Shown: positions 32,623 to 41,871, counted from the first letter of the stretch. The stretch: 64,000 nt of DNA from an uncultured Aquimarina sp. (GCF_947492405.1 NZ_CANLMP010000002.1:496001-560000); one strand, 5' to 3'. Translations and numbers: made by a program. Notes: a model not told the origin generated them from the sequence alone.

Positions 32623-34487
32623 GAAAATTATTACTTTATCTTATCATAATGAGCACTGGTATTGTTTTTATCGCCAGACTCTTTTATCTGCAAATTTACA
32701 ACACTTCTTTTGCTGCCCTCTCAGATGACAATGCTATTAAAGTACTATATGATTATCCTCAACGAGGAGCAATTTATGACAGGAATGGCAAACTTTTGGT
32801 AACCAATCAACCTTCGTACGATGTTATGGTAATACCAAGAGAATTAAAACCTTTTGACACTTTAGAATTTTGTTCTATCCTTAAAATAACAAAAGAGAAG
32901 CTTGTAAAGCAATTACACAAAGCAAGAGTATATTCTCCTCGTGTTCCTTCTGTAGTTATCCCTCAGTTAACAAAAGATGAATACGCCTACTTGCAGGAAA
33001 AAATGAGGAAATTTGATGGGTTTTATATCCAGAAACGTTCTCTTAGAGATTATCACACAGTAAATGCATCTAATGTACTTGGATATATCGCAGAAGTAAA
33101 TGATGGATTGATAAAAAAAGATCCGTATTATCTTTCTGGTGATCTTATTGGAATGCAAGGTGTAGAAAAGCAGTATGAAAACGAGCTTAGGGGAATAAAA
33201 GGAATTAAAAGGATTCAAAAAGATAGATTTAACCGAGATATTGGTCCCTATAAAAACCGTAAATATGATACATTACCCGTTAATGGGAAGGATCTGACTA
33301 TTACTATTGATGAGGAATTACAGGCATATGGACAAAAGTTAATGGAAAATAAACGTGGAGGAATTGTAGCACTAGATCCAGCTACAGGAGAAATCCTTAC
33401 TCTAATTACCGCTCCAAGTTATAAACCAGAATTATTAGTAGGGCGAAAAAGATCTCCCAACTACACAAGACTTCACTACGATTCTATTTCCAGACCATTA
33501 TTTGATCGAGGTGTAAAAGGTGAGTATCCTCCGGGGTCTCCATTTAAAGCTATTACAGCGCTGATCGGTTTACAAGAAGGCATTGTAGATACCAAAGAAA
33601 GTTTTTCTTGTAATCATGGATTTCGATATGGAAAAAAAGCAAAACTTGGCTGTCATTCTCATAGAAGTCCATTAAGCATGATTCCAGGAATTGCACAATC
33701 ATGTAATGCATATTTTGCAAATGTATATCTAAGGAGTATCAACAAATATGATACGCCACAGGAAGGTATTGATAATTGGGAAAAACATGTAGAAAGTTTT
33801 GGGTTAGGAAATTATTTAGGCAATGATTTATCTAGCGGTAGTAAAGGTTTAGTTCCCAATTCTAAATTCTATAATAAACAATATAATTATCCTAAATACA
33901 AATGGTATCCCACTGCTACCATATCAAATGCTATTGGACAAGGAGAAGTATTAGCTACTCCAATACAATTAGCTAATATGACTGCAGCCATAGCTAATAG
34001 AGGATATTTTTACACACCTCATATTATCAAGGCTATTGACGGCCGACCTATAGAAATAGAAAACTTTACAAAACCAAAGTACACCACGATCAATAAAGAA
34101 CATTTTGAGCCTGTTATTGAAGGAATGCATCAAGTATATGTTCAAGGTACGGCAGCTGCATTACAAGTAAAGGATATAGAGATCTGCGGTAAAACGGGTA
34201 CTGCAGAAAATTATACTGTTATTAATGGGGAACGTATGCAACTAACAGATCATTCTGTTTTTATTGCATTTGCTCCAAAGAACAATCCGAAGATTGCACT
34301 AACAGTATTTATTGAAAATGGTTATTGGGGATCCAGGTATGCCGGTAAGATAGCTAGTTTAATGATAGAAAAATATATAAAAGGATCCATATCGAGAATA
34401 GATCTTGAAGACTGGGTACTAACTCATAGTCTTGAAGAAGAATATGCAAAACCATATAGCGGAGAACCTTTTAAAATTAACCAATAA
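32619..34487 (+). CDS. mrdA: Penicillin-binding protein 2 (elongasome transpeptidase)
   Basis: This 622-residue class B PBP has an N-terminal anchor helix (about 3-24), the dimerisation/pedestal domain (about 40-210, with RGAIYDRNGKLL) and the transpeptidase domain (about 240-590). The active-site triad is intact: SxxK as SPFK within PPGSPFK, SxN as SCN within AQSCNAYF, and KTG within CGKTGTAEN. It crosslinks side-wall peptidoglycan together with RodA, whose gene overlaps by one base. Confidence 0.96.
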   Translation: MRKLLLYLIIMSTGIVFIARLFYLQIYNTSFAALSDDNAIKVLYDYPQRGAIYDRNGKLLVTNQPSYDVMVIPRELKPFDTLEFCSILKITKEKLVKQLHKARVYSPRVPSVVIPQLTKDEYAYLQEKMRKFDGFYIQKRSLRDYHTVNASNVLGYIAEVNDGLIKKDPYYLSGDLIGMQGVEKQYENELRGIKGIKRIQKDRFNRDIGPYKNRKYDTLPVNGKDLTITIDEELQAYGQKLMENKRGGIVALDPATGEILTLITAPSYKPELLVGRKRSPNYTRLHYDSISRPLFDRGVKGEYPPGSPFKAITALIGLQEGIVDTKESFSCNHGFRYGKKAKLGCHSHRSPLSMIPGIAQSCNAYFANVYLRSINKYDTPQEGIDNWEKHVESFGLGNYLGNDLSSGSKGLVPNSKFYNKQYNYPKYKWYPTATISNAIGQGEVLATPIQLANMTAAIANRGYFYTPHIIKAIDGRPIEIENFTKPKYTTINKEHFEPVIEGMHQVYVQGTAAALQVKDIEICGKTGTAENYTVINGERMQLTDHSVFIAFAPKNNPKIALTVFIENGYWGSRYAGKIASLMIEKYIKGSISRIDLEDWVLTHSLEEEYAKPYSGEPFKINQ

Positions 34488-35740
34488 TGGCCAGATCGAC
34501 TATTGTAGCCATAGATTGGTTAACTGTACTCATATTTTTATTATTAATCGGTTTTGGATGGGTAAATATATACTCCGCATCTTATGATGATGAGATTTTC
34601 TCTTTAACTGATTTTTCTAGACCCTATGTAAAACAATTATACTGGATAGCTCTAAGTGTCATAATTGTAATCATTACCCAAGCAATCGAAACTAAGTTTT
34701 ATGAACGATTTGCAGGTTTAATTTTTGTATTATCCATAGTATCACTTCTGGGGCTTTTTTTATTCGGAAAAAACATAAATGGAGCCACATCTTGGTATGC
34801 CTTTGGTCCCGTTGGATTACAGCCTTCAGAATTTGCAAAAGCAGCTACTGCATTAGCACTCGCAAAATTCTTAAGCGATATGCAAACAAATATTAATTTG
34901 ATCAACCACCAGTTAAGAGCATTCTTAATTATAGCACTACCGGCACTAATTATTATACCTCAACCTGATCCTGGAAGTGCATTAGTGTATGCTGCGTTTT
35001 TCTTTCCATTATACAGAGAAGGTTTAGCAGCTACCTATCTAATCATTGGAGCATCTGCTGCTGCCCTATTCATACTAACTTTATTATTTACACCTTTTTG
35101 GGTAGTTCTCGGCATTGGAGCTATAATGTTATTAATTCTAATTAAAAACAGGAAACAAAAACCAAGTTATTCCAGATATTTACTGATTATTCTCGTTGTA
35201 ACAGGATTTTGTTTTTCGGTAAATTATATTTTTAATAATGTTTTCGAACAAAGACATCGAGATCGTTTTAATATTGTTTTGGGGAAAGAAGTAGATTCTA
35301 AAGGTATTGGTTACAACACAAATCAAAGTCAAATTGCTATAGGTAGCGGAGGCTGGACTGGAAAGGGATGGAAAGAAGGTACTCAAACTAAAGGTGGCTT
35401 TGTACCAGAACAACATACAGATTATATTTTTAGCACGGTTGGAGAAGAATGGGGCTTTCTCGGTGCATCCACAGTGGTGATACTATTCATCGGATTGCTT
35501 ATAAGGCTTCTGTATTTGGCTGAACGACAGAAATCTCAATTTAGTAGAGTGTATGGATATAGTGTAGTAGGTATCTTATTTGTACATTTTGTTGTAAATG
35601 TAGGAATGGTTACAGGTTTACTTCCAACAGTAGGAATTCCTCTTCCTTTTTTTAGTTATGGTGGCTCAGGATTATGGGGATTTACACTTCTTCTTTTTAT
35701 CTTTATTAAACTTGATGCTAATCGAGTTAATGAATGGTAA
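34487..35740 (+). CDS. rodA: SEDS glycosyltransferase RodA
   Basis: The 417-residue protein has about ten membrane helices and the SEDS family motifs GLQPSEFAK, EQHTDYIFSTVGEEWGFLG and LPFFSYGGSG. It polymerises lipid II glycan strands with PBP2 as partner. It is the last gene of the rod-shape operon; its stop is only three bases from the stop of the convergent nuclease gene, so termination must occur within or beyond that gene. Confidence 0.96.
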   Translation: MARSTIVAIDWLTVLIFLLLIGFGWVNIYSASYDDEIFSLTDFSRPYVKQLYWIALSVIIVIITQAIETKFYERFAGLIFVLSIVSLLGLFLFGKNINGATSWYAFGPVGLQPSEFAKAATALALAKFLSDMQTNINLINHQLRAFLIIALPALIIIPQPDPGSALVYAAFFFPLYREGLAATYLIIGASAAALFILTLLFTPFWVVLGIGAIMLLILIKNRKQKPSYSRYLLIILVVTGFCFSVNYIFNNVFEQRHRDRFNIVLGKEVDSKGIGYNTNQSQIAIGSGGWTGKGWKEGTQTKGGFVPEQHTDYIFSTVGEEWGFLGASTVVILFIGLLIRLLYLAERQKSQFSRVYGYSVVGILFVHFVVNVGMVTGLLPTVGIPLPFFSYGGSGLWGFTLLLFIFIKLDANRVNEW

Positions 35741-35743
35741 TCA

Positions 35744-36574
35744 TTAGAATTTCCAACCATTCTTATTCGACGACGCCTCAAGTTTATTCTCTATAGCATC
35801 TGGTAATTCCTTGAAAAAATCAATCCCTGTTAATTTTTCGATACTGTCTGCAGTAACAATAAAATCTTCTAATGGTTTATCTGTATCATTATGAGGAATC
35901 AAAAATGCTATCATCTTTGAATTTTGCGAGTTCTTATCGAGAATTACTTTATAAAAATATTTCGGTACAGAAACTGCTTCATAACCAATGGTCTTAAGAT
36001 CATCAGTTAAAACTCCTCCCGTTACCACATAAACGCCATCATACTTACCCGCCCAATATCTAACTTTCTGCTCTAAATTGTTCCAGATACCTGCATTAAA
36101 TTGATGGTTCTGAGGAGAAACATTCGATGTAAAAAAAGTTTCCTTAAAAGCATCATACGAAAATCTTCTATCTCCTGCGGGACATAGATGACCTCTGTCA
36201 TATCCTGAGTTTTTGTAGTTCCTCCAATCCGCAGAAGAAGACCTTATCTTATTATCAATTTCAAAAAAAGGTCTCTTGAATTCATTTTTGACTAGATGTT
36301 CTTTTTTTAACTCATAAGCTACCCATTCTGGTTGCTCATGTTTTTCGGAGTAGGATAAAGAGTAGTTATCATGTAACACTACAATATCTGTTGTGGATGT
36401 AGGAAGATAAAAAAAACTAAGCTCTTTACGTTTATCTATCCGCTCAGTAGCATCTTTCGTGTTAGTTGTATCAATTTTTTTCTCTATGTAATAAAAGCCA
36501 ATGGTAACAATAAAAACCAATAACGGATATATAAATTTTCTTTTCAAATTTCGATCTTTTATAATTACTATCAA
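35744..36574 (-). CDS. DNA/RNA non-specific endonuclease (NUC1 family)
   Basis: This 276-residue protein has a basic N-terminus and one signal-anchor helix (about 14-29), then the beta-beta-alpha metal nuclease domain (about 90-265) with the catalytic motif DRGHLCPAGDR and the Mg-ligand region SPQNHQFNAGIWNNLE. These nucleases cut DNA and RNA without sequence preference in the periplasm or outside the cell, usually for nutrient scavenging. It is convergent with rodA. Upstream is a 440-base gap without a gene. Confidence 0.92.
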   Translation of the reverse strand: MIVIIKDRNLKRKFIYPLLVFIVTIGFYYIEKKIDTTNTKDATERIDKRKELSFFYLPTSTTDIVVLHDNYSLSYSEKHEQPEWVAYELKKEHLVKNEFKRPFFEIDNKIRSSSADWRNYKNSGYDRGHLCPAGDRRFSYDAFKETFFTSNVSPQNHQFNAGIWNNLEQKVRYWAGKYDGVYVVTGGVLTDDLKTIGYEAVSVPKYFYKVILDKNSQNSKMIAFLIPHNDTDKPLEDFIVTADSIEKLTGIDFFKELPDAIENKLEASSNKNGWKF

Positions 36575-37014
36575 TCAATTCACAAAAATATCAAAATCAA
36601 CCTATATTCAGATATAGTTTATTTTTTAAGACTATAATTAGTCAGAAAAGTTACTATTAACTATTATATGAAGCATCAAGTTTAGAATAAAACCAAACTT
36701 TAACACAAATCAAACGTTAGATTTTTAGAGTGTTTTTAAAAAATACAAATCATTGAAAAACAGGTTTTTAAATCGTAAAATTAACATAAATAAACTCTAA
36801 AATTACGGTTATTCCATTTCTATTTTATGTAGTATCCTCGTCGAGTATACGTTTTAAAATCTCTAATTTAGATGGCTTTTAATTTTGAAAAATTATTTTT
36901 CAAAATATCTGATATGAAGAAAAAACAGTGTGTAAGTTGATATGGGGCGATCAACTTTTATAGTATCTTTATCAGAAGTTAAGCACACGAAAACAAAATC
37001 ATCTTAAAGGATAC
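36575..37014. other. Gene-free gap, divergent control region
   Basis: This very AT-rich 440-base stretch separates the divergent nuclease and VKOR-fusion genes. I see no gene, RNA or strong hairpin. TATCTTTA at 36964-36971 resembles a -7 element for the VKOR gene, with TTG 24 bases upstream, which is a long spacer. Confidence 0.4.
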
Positions 37015-38610
37015 ATGAAAAATAACATTGAAAATATAGTTGAAACTGTTTTGATTCAGAATAGGATCAGCAACTACGACAAAAAGGATTTAGAACTACA
37101 ATTACAAATACATCCCAATTATCCAAGTTTTCAATCTATTACGGATACACTGGATTATTTTAATATTGATAATATTGCCGTAGAAGTTCCAATAGAAGCT
37201 TTAGATCAACTCCCTAAAAGTTTTGTCTCATTAGTGCAAAAGGATAACGCAGAGGAAATTGTTTCTGTTATTAATAAGAATGGAAGTATTCAACTGAAAC
37301 ATACGGATCTTAAGAATACAAAATTCACCTATGAAGAGTTTAAAAAAATATGGGTTCCTAAGGTAATAGCCGTAGAGCATAATACCGGAAAGAATGCTAT
37401 TTTCTCTAAAGAATCTCTTGTTCAGAATATTCTGTTTGGGGCTCTGTTGGTAAGTTCAGTTGCAGCCCTAGTATTTAGACCTTTTGATCTTTATCAAATA
37501 CTATTTTTATTATTATCGATTTCTGGAGTTGTTTTTAGTCTTTTTGCTGTTAGAGAAAGCCTTGGTATACAATCTAATACTATGCATCAATTTTGTACAT
37601 CTGTTGGAAATTCTAACTGTGGAGATGTAATTAATAACAATACCGGAAAATTGTTTAAGAATTTTTCGTTAGCAGATGCAAGTATTGTTTTTTTCGGTAT
37701 TCTTACGATATATCAACTGTTTTATGGCTTTGATAGCACATTATTACTACCAACCCTTATCGGAATTCCATTTATTGCATATTCCATATATTCTCAAGCA
37801 TTTATAATAAAAAAATGGTGCGCAATATGTATTGCTATTAGTACTATATCTATTAGTTTAATTATAGTAGCTTTACTCGGCCTTTCTTTTAATTTTACTT
37901 TGGTATCAATTGCTGCTTTTGTAATGGTTTCAACGCTATCTACGTTAGGATATATTCATGTTAAAGAGAATATGGTAGCGAATAAAGATTACAAAAGTGA
38001 TAATATAAAACTTAATCACTTTAAGCGTGATAGACAGATATTTGATCATTTATTAAGTATCTCTGATAAAATAGAAGATAACACTTCAATTACAAATGAA
38101 ATTGTACTAGGTAATCCTAATTCCAAATTTAAAATTACAAGTCTAACCAATCCTATGTGTGGTTATTGTAAAGGTGCTTTTGAAGCCTACACTCGCGTAC
38201 TAAGAACGATGAGCGAGCAATTACAAATTGTTATACGATTGAAAGTGTCATTAGATGATCTTGATAACCAAGCTACTCAGATAAGTTTACGATTAATGGA
38301 ACTATATCATGATAATGGATCTGATAGTTTTATTAATGCATATAGTGAATGGTTTAATGATAGAACTTTCAGTACCTGGATAAAAAAGTATGGAACTCCA
38401 AAAAACAGTGAACACCATATTGAAGTCCTTAAAAACCAATCCGAATGGGCAGAAAAGAATAACTTATTCTATACTCCCGCTTCTCTTATAAACACCTCTA
38501 TATACCCTAAAAAGTATAGCTATGATGAGTTTTTTCACTTTACAAGTATGATGATTGAAAATCAAAATGAACACGATTATGAAATAGAAGAAAAATCAGT
38601 AGGTGTTTAG
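37015..38610 (+). CDS. C39-like / VKOR / thioredoxin fusion, putative disulfide-forming enzyme for peptides
   Basis: The 531-residue protein has three parts. Residues 1-125 resemble a C39-type peptidase fold (IHPNYPSFQSITDTLDYFNI, then LPKSFVSLVQ) but contain no cysteine and no catalytic His segment, so it is probably non-peptidolytic. Residues about 140-320 are a membrane-embedded VKOR domain with loop cysteines Cys194 and Cys202 and the redox centre Cys269-x-x-Cys272 (WCAIC). Residues about 355-520 form a periplasmic thioredoxin/DsbA-like domain with Cys382-x-x-Cys385 (CGYC). VKOR-Trx proteins oxidise thiols in exported proteins. Three cysteine-rich double-glycine peptide genes follow, so it likely makes disulfides in those peptides, with the C39-like part possibly binding leaders. 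Confidence 0.85.
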   Translation: MKNNIENIVETVLIQNRISNYDKKDLELQLQIHPNYPSFQSITDTLDYFNIDNIAVEVPIEALDQLPKSFVSLVQKDNAEEIVSVINKNGSIQLKHTDLKNTKFTYEEFKKIWVPKVIAVEHNTGKNAIFSKESLVQNILFGALLVSSVAALVFRPFDLYQILFLLLSISGVVFSLFAVRESLGIQSNTMHQFCTSVGNSNCGDVINNNTGKLFKNFSLADASIVFFGILTIYQLFYGFDSTLLLPTLIGIPFIAYSIYSQAFIIKKWCAICIAISTISISLIIVALLGLSFNFTLVSIAAFVMVSTLSTLGYIHVKENMVANKDYKSDNIKLNHFKRDRQIFDHLLSISDKIEDNTSITNEIVLGNPNSKFKITSLTNPMCGYCKGAFEAYTRVLRTMSEQLQIVIRLKVSLDDLDNQATQISLRLMELYHDNGSDSFINAYSEWFNDRTFSTWIKKYGTPKNSEHHIEVLKNQSEWAEKNNLFYTPASLINTSIYPKKYSYDEFFHFTSMMIENQNEHDYEIEEKSVGV

Positions 38611-38641
38611 TTAAAATACAATCCAACTTAAATCGAATTAT

Positions 38642-38848
38642 ATGTTATCAAAAATATTAACAGTAAAAGGCGTTCAGGAATTGAACAAAAAGCAACAAAG
38701 ATCAGTCAAAGGAGGCATTACACTTCCTTCATCGGATAATTGTGGATGTATTGTTATGGGACGAAACGGATATCTTGAAATTATTGCAGTATCCTGTAGT
38801 AGTACATGCCCTGATGGCACTGATCCAATTGGTGGTTTAGGATTCTAA
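38642..38848 (+). CDS. Double-glycine leader peptide 1 (four-cysteine core)
   Basis: The 68-residue product has a 25-residue leader ending SVKGG, with the pattern L-T-V-K-G-V-Q-E-L-N-K-K-Q-Q, and a 43-residue core with four cysteines (CGC, CSSTC) and a glycine-rich end. It starts 31 bases after the VKOR fusion gene and is probably cotranscribed with it. A weak A/T hairpin (38872-38891) and a better terminator (38956-38995) follow. Leader similarity to peptides 2 and 3 and to the one at 11443 shows one family; the cores are unrelated. Confidence 0.82.
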   Translation: MLSKILTVKGVQELNKKQQRSVKGGITLPSSDNCGCIVMGRNGYLEIIAVSCSSTCPDGTDPIGGLGF

Positions 38849-38955
38849 TACCTTAATGATTTCCTAGACTCAAAAAGAAACTTTTCTTTTTAGAAAAGCT
38901 ATATTATGAAAAGAAGTATTGTATACTCTTTTTCTTCACACACTCACTCAGATAT

Positions 38956-38995
38956 TTCCCCAAATGTCTTTAAACTTTTGGGGAATATTTTTTTT
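38956..38995 (+). terminator. Terminator between peptide genes 1 and 2
   Basis: Arms TTCCCCAAA (38956-38964) and TTTGGGGAA (38977-38985) enclose a 12-base loop and are followed by a run of T (to 38995). It argues that peptide 2 is transcribed separately or at a reduced level. Confidence 0.82.
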
Positions 38996-39014
38996 AACTC
39001 TTAAACCTATAATT

Positions 39015-39209
39015 ATGTTACAATCAATTTTAAACCTTACCGAGGTTAAAACATTAAACAAGACACAACAAAAATTAATTTCTGGAGGTTATATACCTAC
39101 CTTAGAACAATTCTGTTGTGGACCACGTTCTCAAGGGTGGTGGATACAGCAATATCCCTTTCTAGGCGATGATCCTTATTACACTTGCACTTACGATGTG
39201 TGTAATTAA
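39015..39209 (+). CDS. Double-glycine leader peptide 2 (four-cysteine core)
   Basis: Starting at the ATG at 39015, the 64-residue product has a leader ending KLISGG (L-N-L-T-E-V-K-T-L-N-K-T-Q-Q) and a core with a CC pair, several Trp/Tyr/Pro residues and a CTYDVC end, four cysteines in all. The longer frame from 38919 runs through the terminator and is not coding. It is a predicted secreted peptide matured by cleavage after GG. Activity unknown; bacteriocin, signal or toxin are all possible. Confidence 0.8.
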   Translation: MLQSILNLTEVKTLNKTQQKLISGGYIPTLEQFCCGPRSQGWWIQQYPFLGDDPYYTCTYDVCN

Positions 39210-39432
39210 TGGATGAGCTTGATAAGCTATCATTTCTAAACAGAAAATAGTCTCGAAACCTTTAAATCAGGAAATAGTTTAACCCCAATACCAATTAATT
39301 AAATAAAACGTAAACTGTTTTGTCTTCTAAATAATCCATTCGATTATAGTGAAGAATGTCGGTGTGGTTTTTATTGCCACGCTTATCAGATTTAATCCTT
39401 TTCAATATCAAAACTCTAAAAACCTAGAAATT

Positions 39433-39612
39433 ATGAAACAAATTAAAAAATTAGAAGGAGCTAAAGAGCTTTCTAAGAAACAACAACAGGATGTAACTGG
39501 CGGAGTATATGTTCTTTCTAAAAATCAAAATAGAAGACGACGTTGTGATCCAGCATTAAGTTGCTGCTATCATAATGGATATACCTGGGTACAAGGACCT
39601 CCTTGTTTCTAA
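39433..39612 (+). CDS. Double-glycine leader peptide 3 (four-cysteine core)
   Basis: Starting at the ATG at 39433, the 59-residue product has a leader ending DVTGG (K-L-E-G-A-K-E-L-S-K-K-Q-Q-Q) and a basic core with RRRRC, a CC pair and a final PPCF, four cysteines in all. Unlike peptides 1 and 2 the core is cationic, as in many antimicrobial peptides; that is only suggestive. A GTG-initiated longer frame (39349) lacks leader character. A strong bidirectional terminator follows at 39652. Confidence 0.8.
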   Translation: MKQIKKLEGAKELSKKQQQDVTGGVYVLSKNQNRRRRCDPALSCCYHNGYTWVQGPPCF

Positions 39613-39651
39613 AACACCCTTAAGTTAAGGTTGTTAAAAAGTTATTTACTA

Positions 39652-39682
39652 AAAAGGATTAAATCAATGATTTAATCCTTTT
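39652..39682. terminator. Bidirectional terminator between peptide 3 and the TPR gene
   Basis: Fifteen-base perfect arms (39652-39666 and 39668-39682) end in AAAA and TTTT and so can terminate the peptide transcript on the plus strand and the sigma/TPR transcript on the minus strand. Confidence 0.85.
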
Positions 39683-39719
39683 CTTCTTTGATATTTTACT
39701 TAGTAATTTTATTTCTCTA

Positions 39720-40514
39720 TTAATCTCCAACCAGCAACAATTCTTTTGCCTTATTATAATTAAAATTAGTGGAATCACTGATTATATTAGAAAGTGTTTT
39801 TTTTAATTCAACCGTATCATTCATCTTTAAATATAGCAGGCTTTTATACCATAAAGCCTTAGACTTATCCAAAGAACTAGAATACAAAAGCTTATCAAAG
39901 CTACTAAGTGCTTCTTTTGTTTTATCCAATTCAAGATATGAAATCCCTATATAACTATATAGTAACGGATCATTATTTTCTTTTAAATAATCTTCAAAAA
40001 AAGTGATCGCTTTCTCATATTTTCTAGCTTTAAAAGCTATAATCCCTTTGTTCAATAATTCATTTTGAGATCCTCTTTTAACTATAGAGGGTAGATCATT
40101 TTCTGTATAATATTTTGAGTACAAATTAGTCGTAGATGAATTTTGATTAAAAAAAACAGTAGATACTAATGTAATTACAAAAACCCCAGCGATAGAAACA
40201 ATGAGTAATCTTCTTCTTAAACCATACTGTGATTTTTTATACCTTTTTCCTGCAAGGTTTATTTTAGATTTTATTTCATTAGCTTCATTACTCTTAATAT
40301 AATCTTCTATATCATTTTTTGCCTGTTTACTTTCTGATTTCTCCAGAGAAAGCCAACTTTCCTCATGTAAATGATGATTAATTTCATTGGCTAATTTTAC
40401 CTCCTTTTGCAACTCTATATCCTTAGACATCATTAGCTCAAACTGTTTCTGCTCTTCTGAAGTCATATCACCTCCTAAATAGGCTTCAATTTTCTTATAT
40501 ATATCTTCGTCCAT
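39720..40514 (-). CDS. Membrane-anchored TPR protein paired with a sigma factor (locus 2)
   Basis: The 264-residue product has the same plan as the locus 1 protein: an acidic helical N-terminus (DEDIYKKIEAYLGGDMTSEEQKQFELM, about 1-100), one membrane helix (about 111-131) and about three TPR units (150-255). It follows the sigma gene by two bases. The predicted topology puts the TPRs in the periplasm, where the CHAT proteins encoded next door should also be. A role as membrane-bound sigma regulator is inferred from this pairing; no zinc-type anti-sigma motif is present. Confidence 0.8.
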   Translation of the reverse strand: MDEDIYKKIEAYLGGDMTSEEQKQFELMMSKDIELQKEVKLANEINHHLHEESWLSLEKSESKQAKNDIEDYIKSNEANEIKSKINLAGKRYKKSQYGLRRRLLIVSIAGVFVITLVSTVFFNQNSSTTNLYSKYYTENDLPSIVKRGSQNELLNKGIIAFKARKYEKAITFFEDYLKENNDPLLYSYIGISYLELDKTKEALSSFDKLLYSSSLDKSKALWYKSLLYLKMNDTVELKKTLSNIISDSTNFNYNKAKELLLVGD

Positions 40515-40516
40515 TT

Positions 40517-41080
40517 TTAACTTAAATCTTGATATTTGCTATCTCTTTTAATAAGCTCCGCTAAGCGTTTTTTACATTTAAAAACCCTTTGAAAAGCTAC
40601 ATTTTCTGATGAATAATTAAACTTCTTTACGATTACATCATACGACACTTTATTAAAATAATCTTTTAAAAGCTTGATACAATTATCCGAGAGTTGATTG
40701 ATCTTTTCTTCAAAAAGTTCCCAACGTTCTTGTTCTAAAATAAACGAGCTATGTTTATTTTCTTCAATTACTAGTTCTATTACATCTGTATTTCTTACCC
40801 TATTTTTTTGTTTATTTAATTCTTTACGCCAAAGATTTTTACAAACCGTAAATAAATATCCTTCGAATGTGGATGTAATTTCAAATTTTCTAACTTTCAA
40901 TCTAACGATTAACTGAAATAAAGCATCCTGAAAAACCTCTTCCGCATCTTGATAACTTCCATTATTTTTTCTTACAAAAGATAAAACTGGCTGGAAGTTA
41001 TTCTTATAAATCTCATCGATCACAGATTGATCACCAGATAAAAGACCTTCTAAATAGTTTTTATTTGCTAATTTTTGCAT
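40517..41080 (-). CDS. Sigma-70 family (ECF-like) RNA polymerase sigma factor, locus 2
   Basis: This 187-residue factor has region 2 (about 15-90, with YQDAEEVFQDALFQLIVRL and YLFTVCKNLWRKELN) and region 4 (about 125-180, with VSYDVIVKKFNYSSENVAFQR and VFKCKKRLAELIK). It diverges from lipoprotein A over 213 bases. Three nearby units carry GGGTAAGA, 14 bases, TAACT, the best candidate for its promoter. It does not carry that motif before its own gene. Confidence 0.86.
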   Translation of the reverse strand: MQKLANKNYLEGLLSGDQSVIDEIYKNNFQPVLSFVRKNNGSYQDAEEVFQDALFQLIVRLKVRKFEITSTFEGYLFTVCKNLWRKELNKQKNRVRNTDVIELVIEENKHSSFILEQERWELFEEKINQLSDNCIKLLKDYFNKVSYDVIVKKFNYSSENVAFQRVFKCKKRLAELIKRDSKYQDLS

Positions 41081-41224
41081 TTTTGAAATCTTCTGAGGAT
41101 ATTTATTATTAACATTATCTATAATTTGACTCTAAAGAAAGACTAAACTAACATATTATCAATTCTTTCTATACTCTATATAGCAAAAATCACTCCTAAG
41201 AATGAAAAAAATCGCAAATCTTTC

Positions 41225-41254
41225 GGGTAAGAATCTTAATTTGGTATAACTATA
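41225..41254 (+). promoter_or_regulatory. Candidate ECF promoter, lipoprotein A / CHAT A
   Basis: GGGTAAGA (41225-41232), 14 bases, TAACTATA (41247-41254). The same two boxes at the same spacing occur at 44950 and 48565. The ATG follows 39 bases after the second box. Confidence 0.6.
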
Positions 41255-41293
41255 TTATGGAAATGTATTAATATTTAAACTTTAAAAACTAGT

Positions 41294-41776
41294 ATGAAAA
41301 CAAAAAAGGTAATTTGGGGATTGTTGATTTCATTTATCACTATAAGCTGTTCTACAGATGATTCGATAATTGAAAATGAAAAAAATATAGAAAATTCACT
41401 CAGTAAATCTTTATCTTTCGATCCAGAAGATCTGACAGAAGAACAAGATTACGGAATGCCTTTCGATAATAGCTATGAAGGTCAAGATTTTATTATTGAA
41501 GTAATATATATTACAGAAAATGATGAGACACGAGTAGACGTTCGCAGAAAGTTTTCTGAAAAACATCCGGACTTAGTTCTCGTTCAGGTTGTTACAACAA
41601 CATCTGAAATAGAACAATGGTTCTTAAAATCGTTAGACGGAAGAACGAATTCCAGGGGAGCTCAGGATTTACCTGAAGAAGATGACGACCCAACACAATC
41701 AGATGAGTTTGCATTTGAATACATGAACATACTTTCTGAAATTAGACAAGATCCGAGAATTCGTTTACACGAATAG
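41294..41776 (+). CDS. Small lipoprotein A (locus 2)
   Basis: The 160-residue product has signal peptide MKTKKVIWGLLISFITISC with lipobox cysteine at residue 19, followed by STDDS. The mature part is acidic and carries the segment RRKFSEKHPDLVLVQV, similar to RKEFSEKYPSLVLVSP in lipoprotein B (45020), and an EEDDDPT acidic patch also echoed there. The two share signal and central motif but little else, so they are duplicated and diverged. Positioned directly before a CHAT protease gene, it may be a partner or substrate; that is inference. Confidence 0.82.
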   Translation: MKTKKVIWGLLISFITISCSTDDSIIENEKNIENSLSKSLSFDPEDLTEEQDYGMPFDNSYEGQDFIIEVIYITENDETRVDVRRKFSEKHPDLVLVQVVTTTSEIEQWFLKSLDGRTNSRGAQDLPEEDDDPTQSDEFAFEYMNILSEIRQDPRIRLHE

Positions 41777-41820
41777 CAAAACTTCATGCAAATTTTAAAA
41801 ATATACTAAATAGATGATAT

Positions 41821-41864
41821 AAGGGTATATAATCTTTATCTTGGATAAAAAATTATATACCCTT
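41821..41864 (+). terminator. Stem-loop between lipoprotein A and CHAT A
   Basis: Thirteen-base perfect arms (41821-41833 and 41852-41864) enclose an 18-base loop, and the CHAT A start follows seven bases later. There is no clear U-run. It may attenuate or process the transcript so that the protease is made in lower amount than the lipoprotein. Confidence 0.5.
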
Positions 41865-41871
41865 TATCTTA

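Noticed and set aside
38919..39209. Longer 96-residue version of peptide 2
   Set aside because: The extra N-terminal part runs through a terminator hairpin and has no leader character; the ATG at 39015 gives a standard double-glycine leader.
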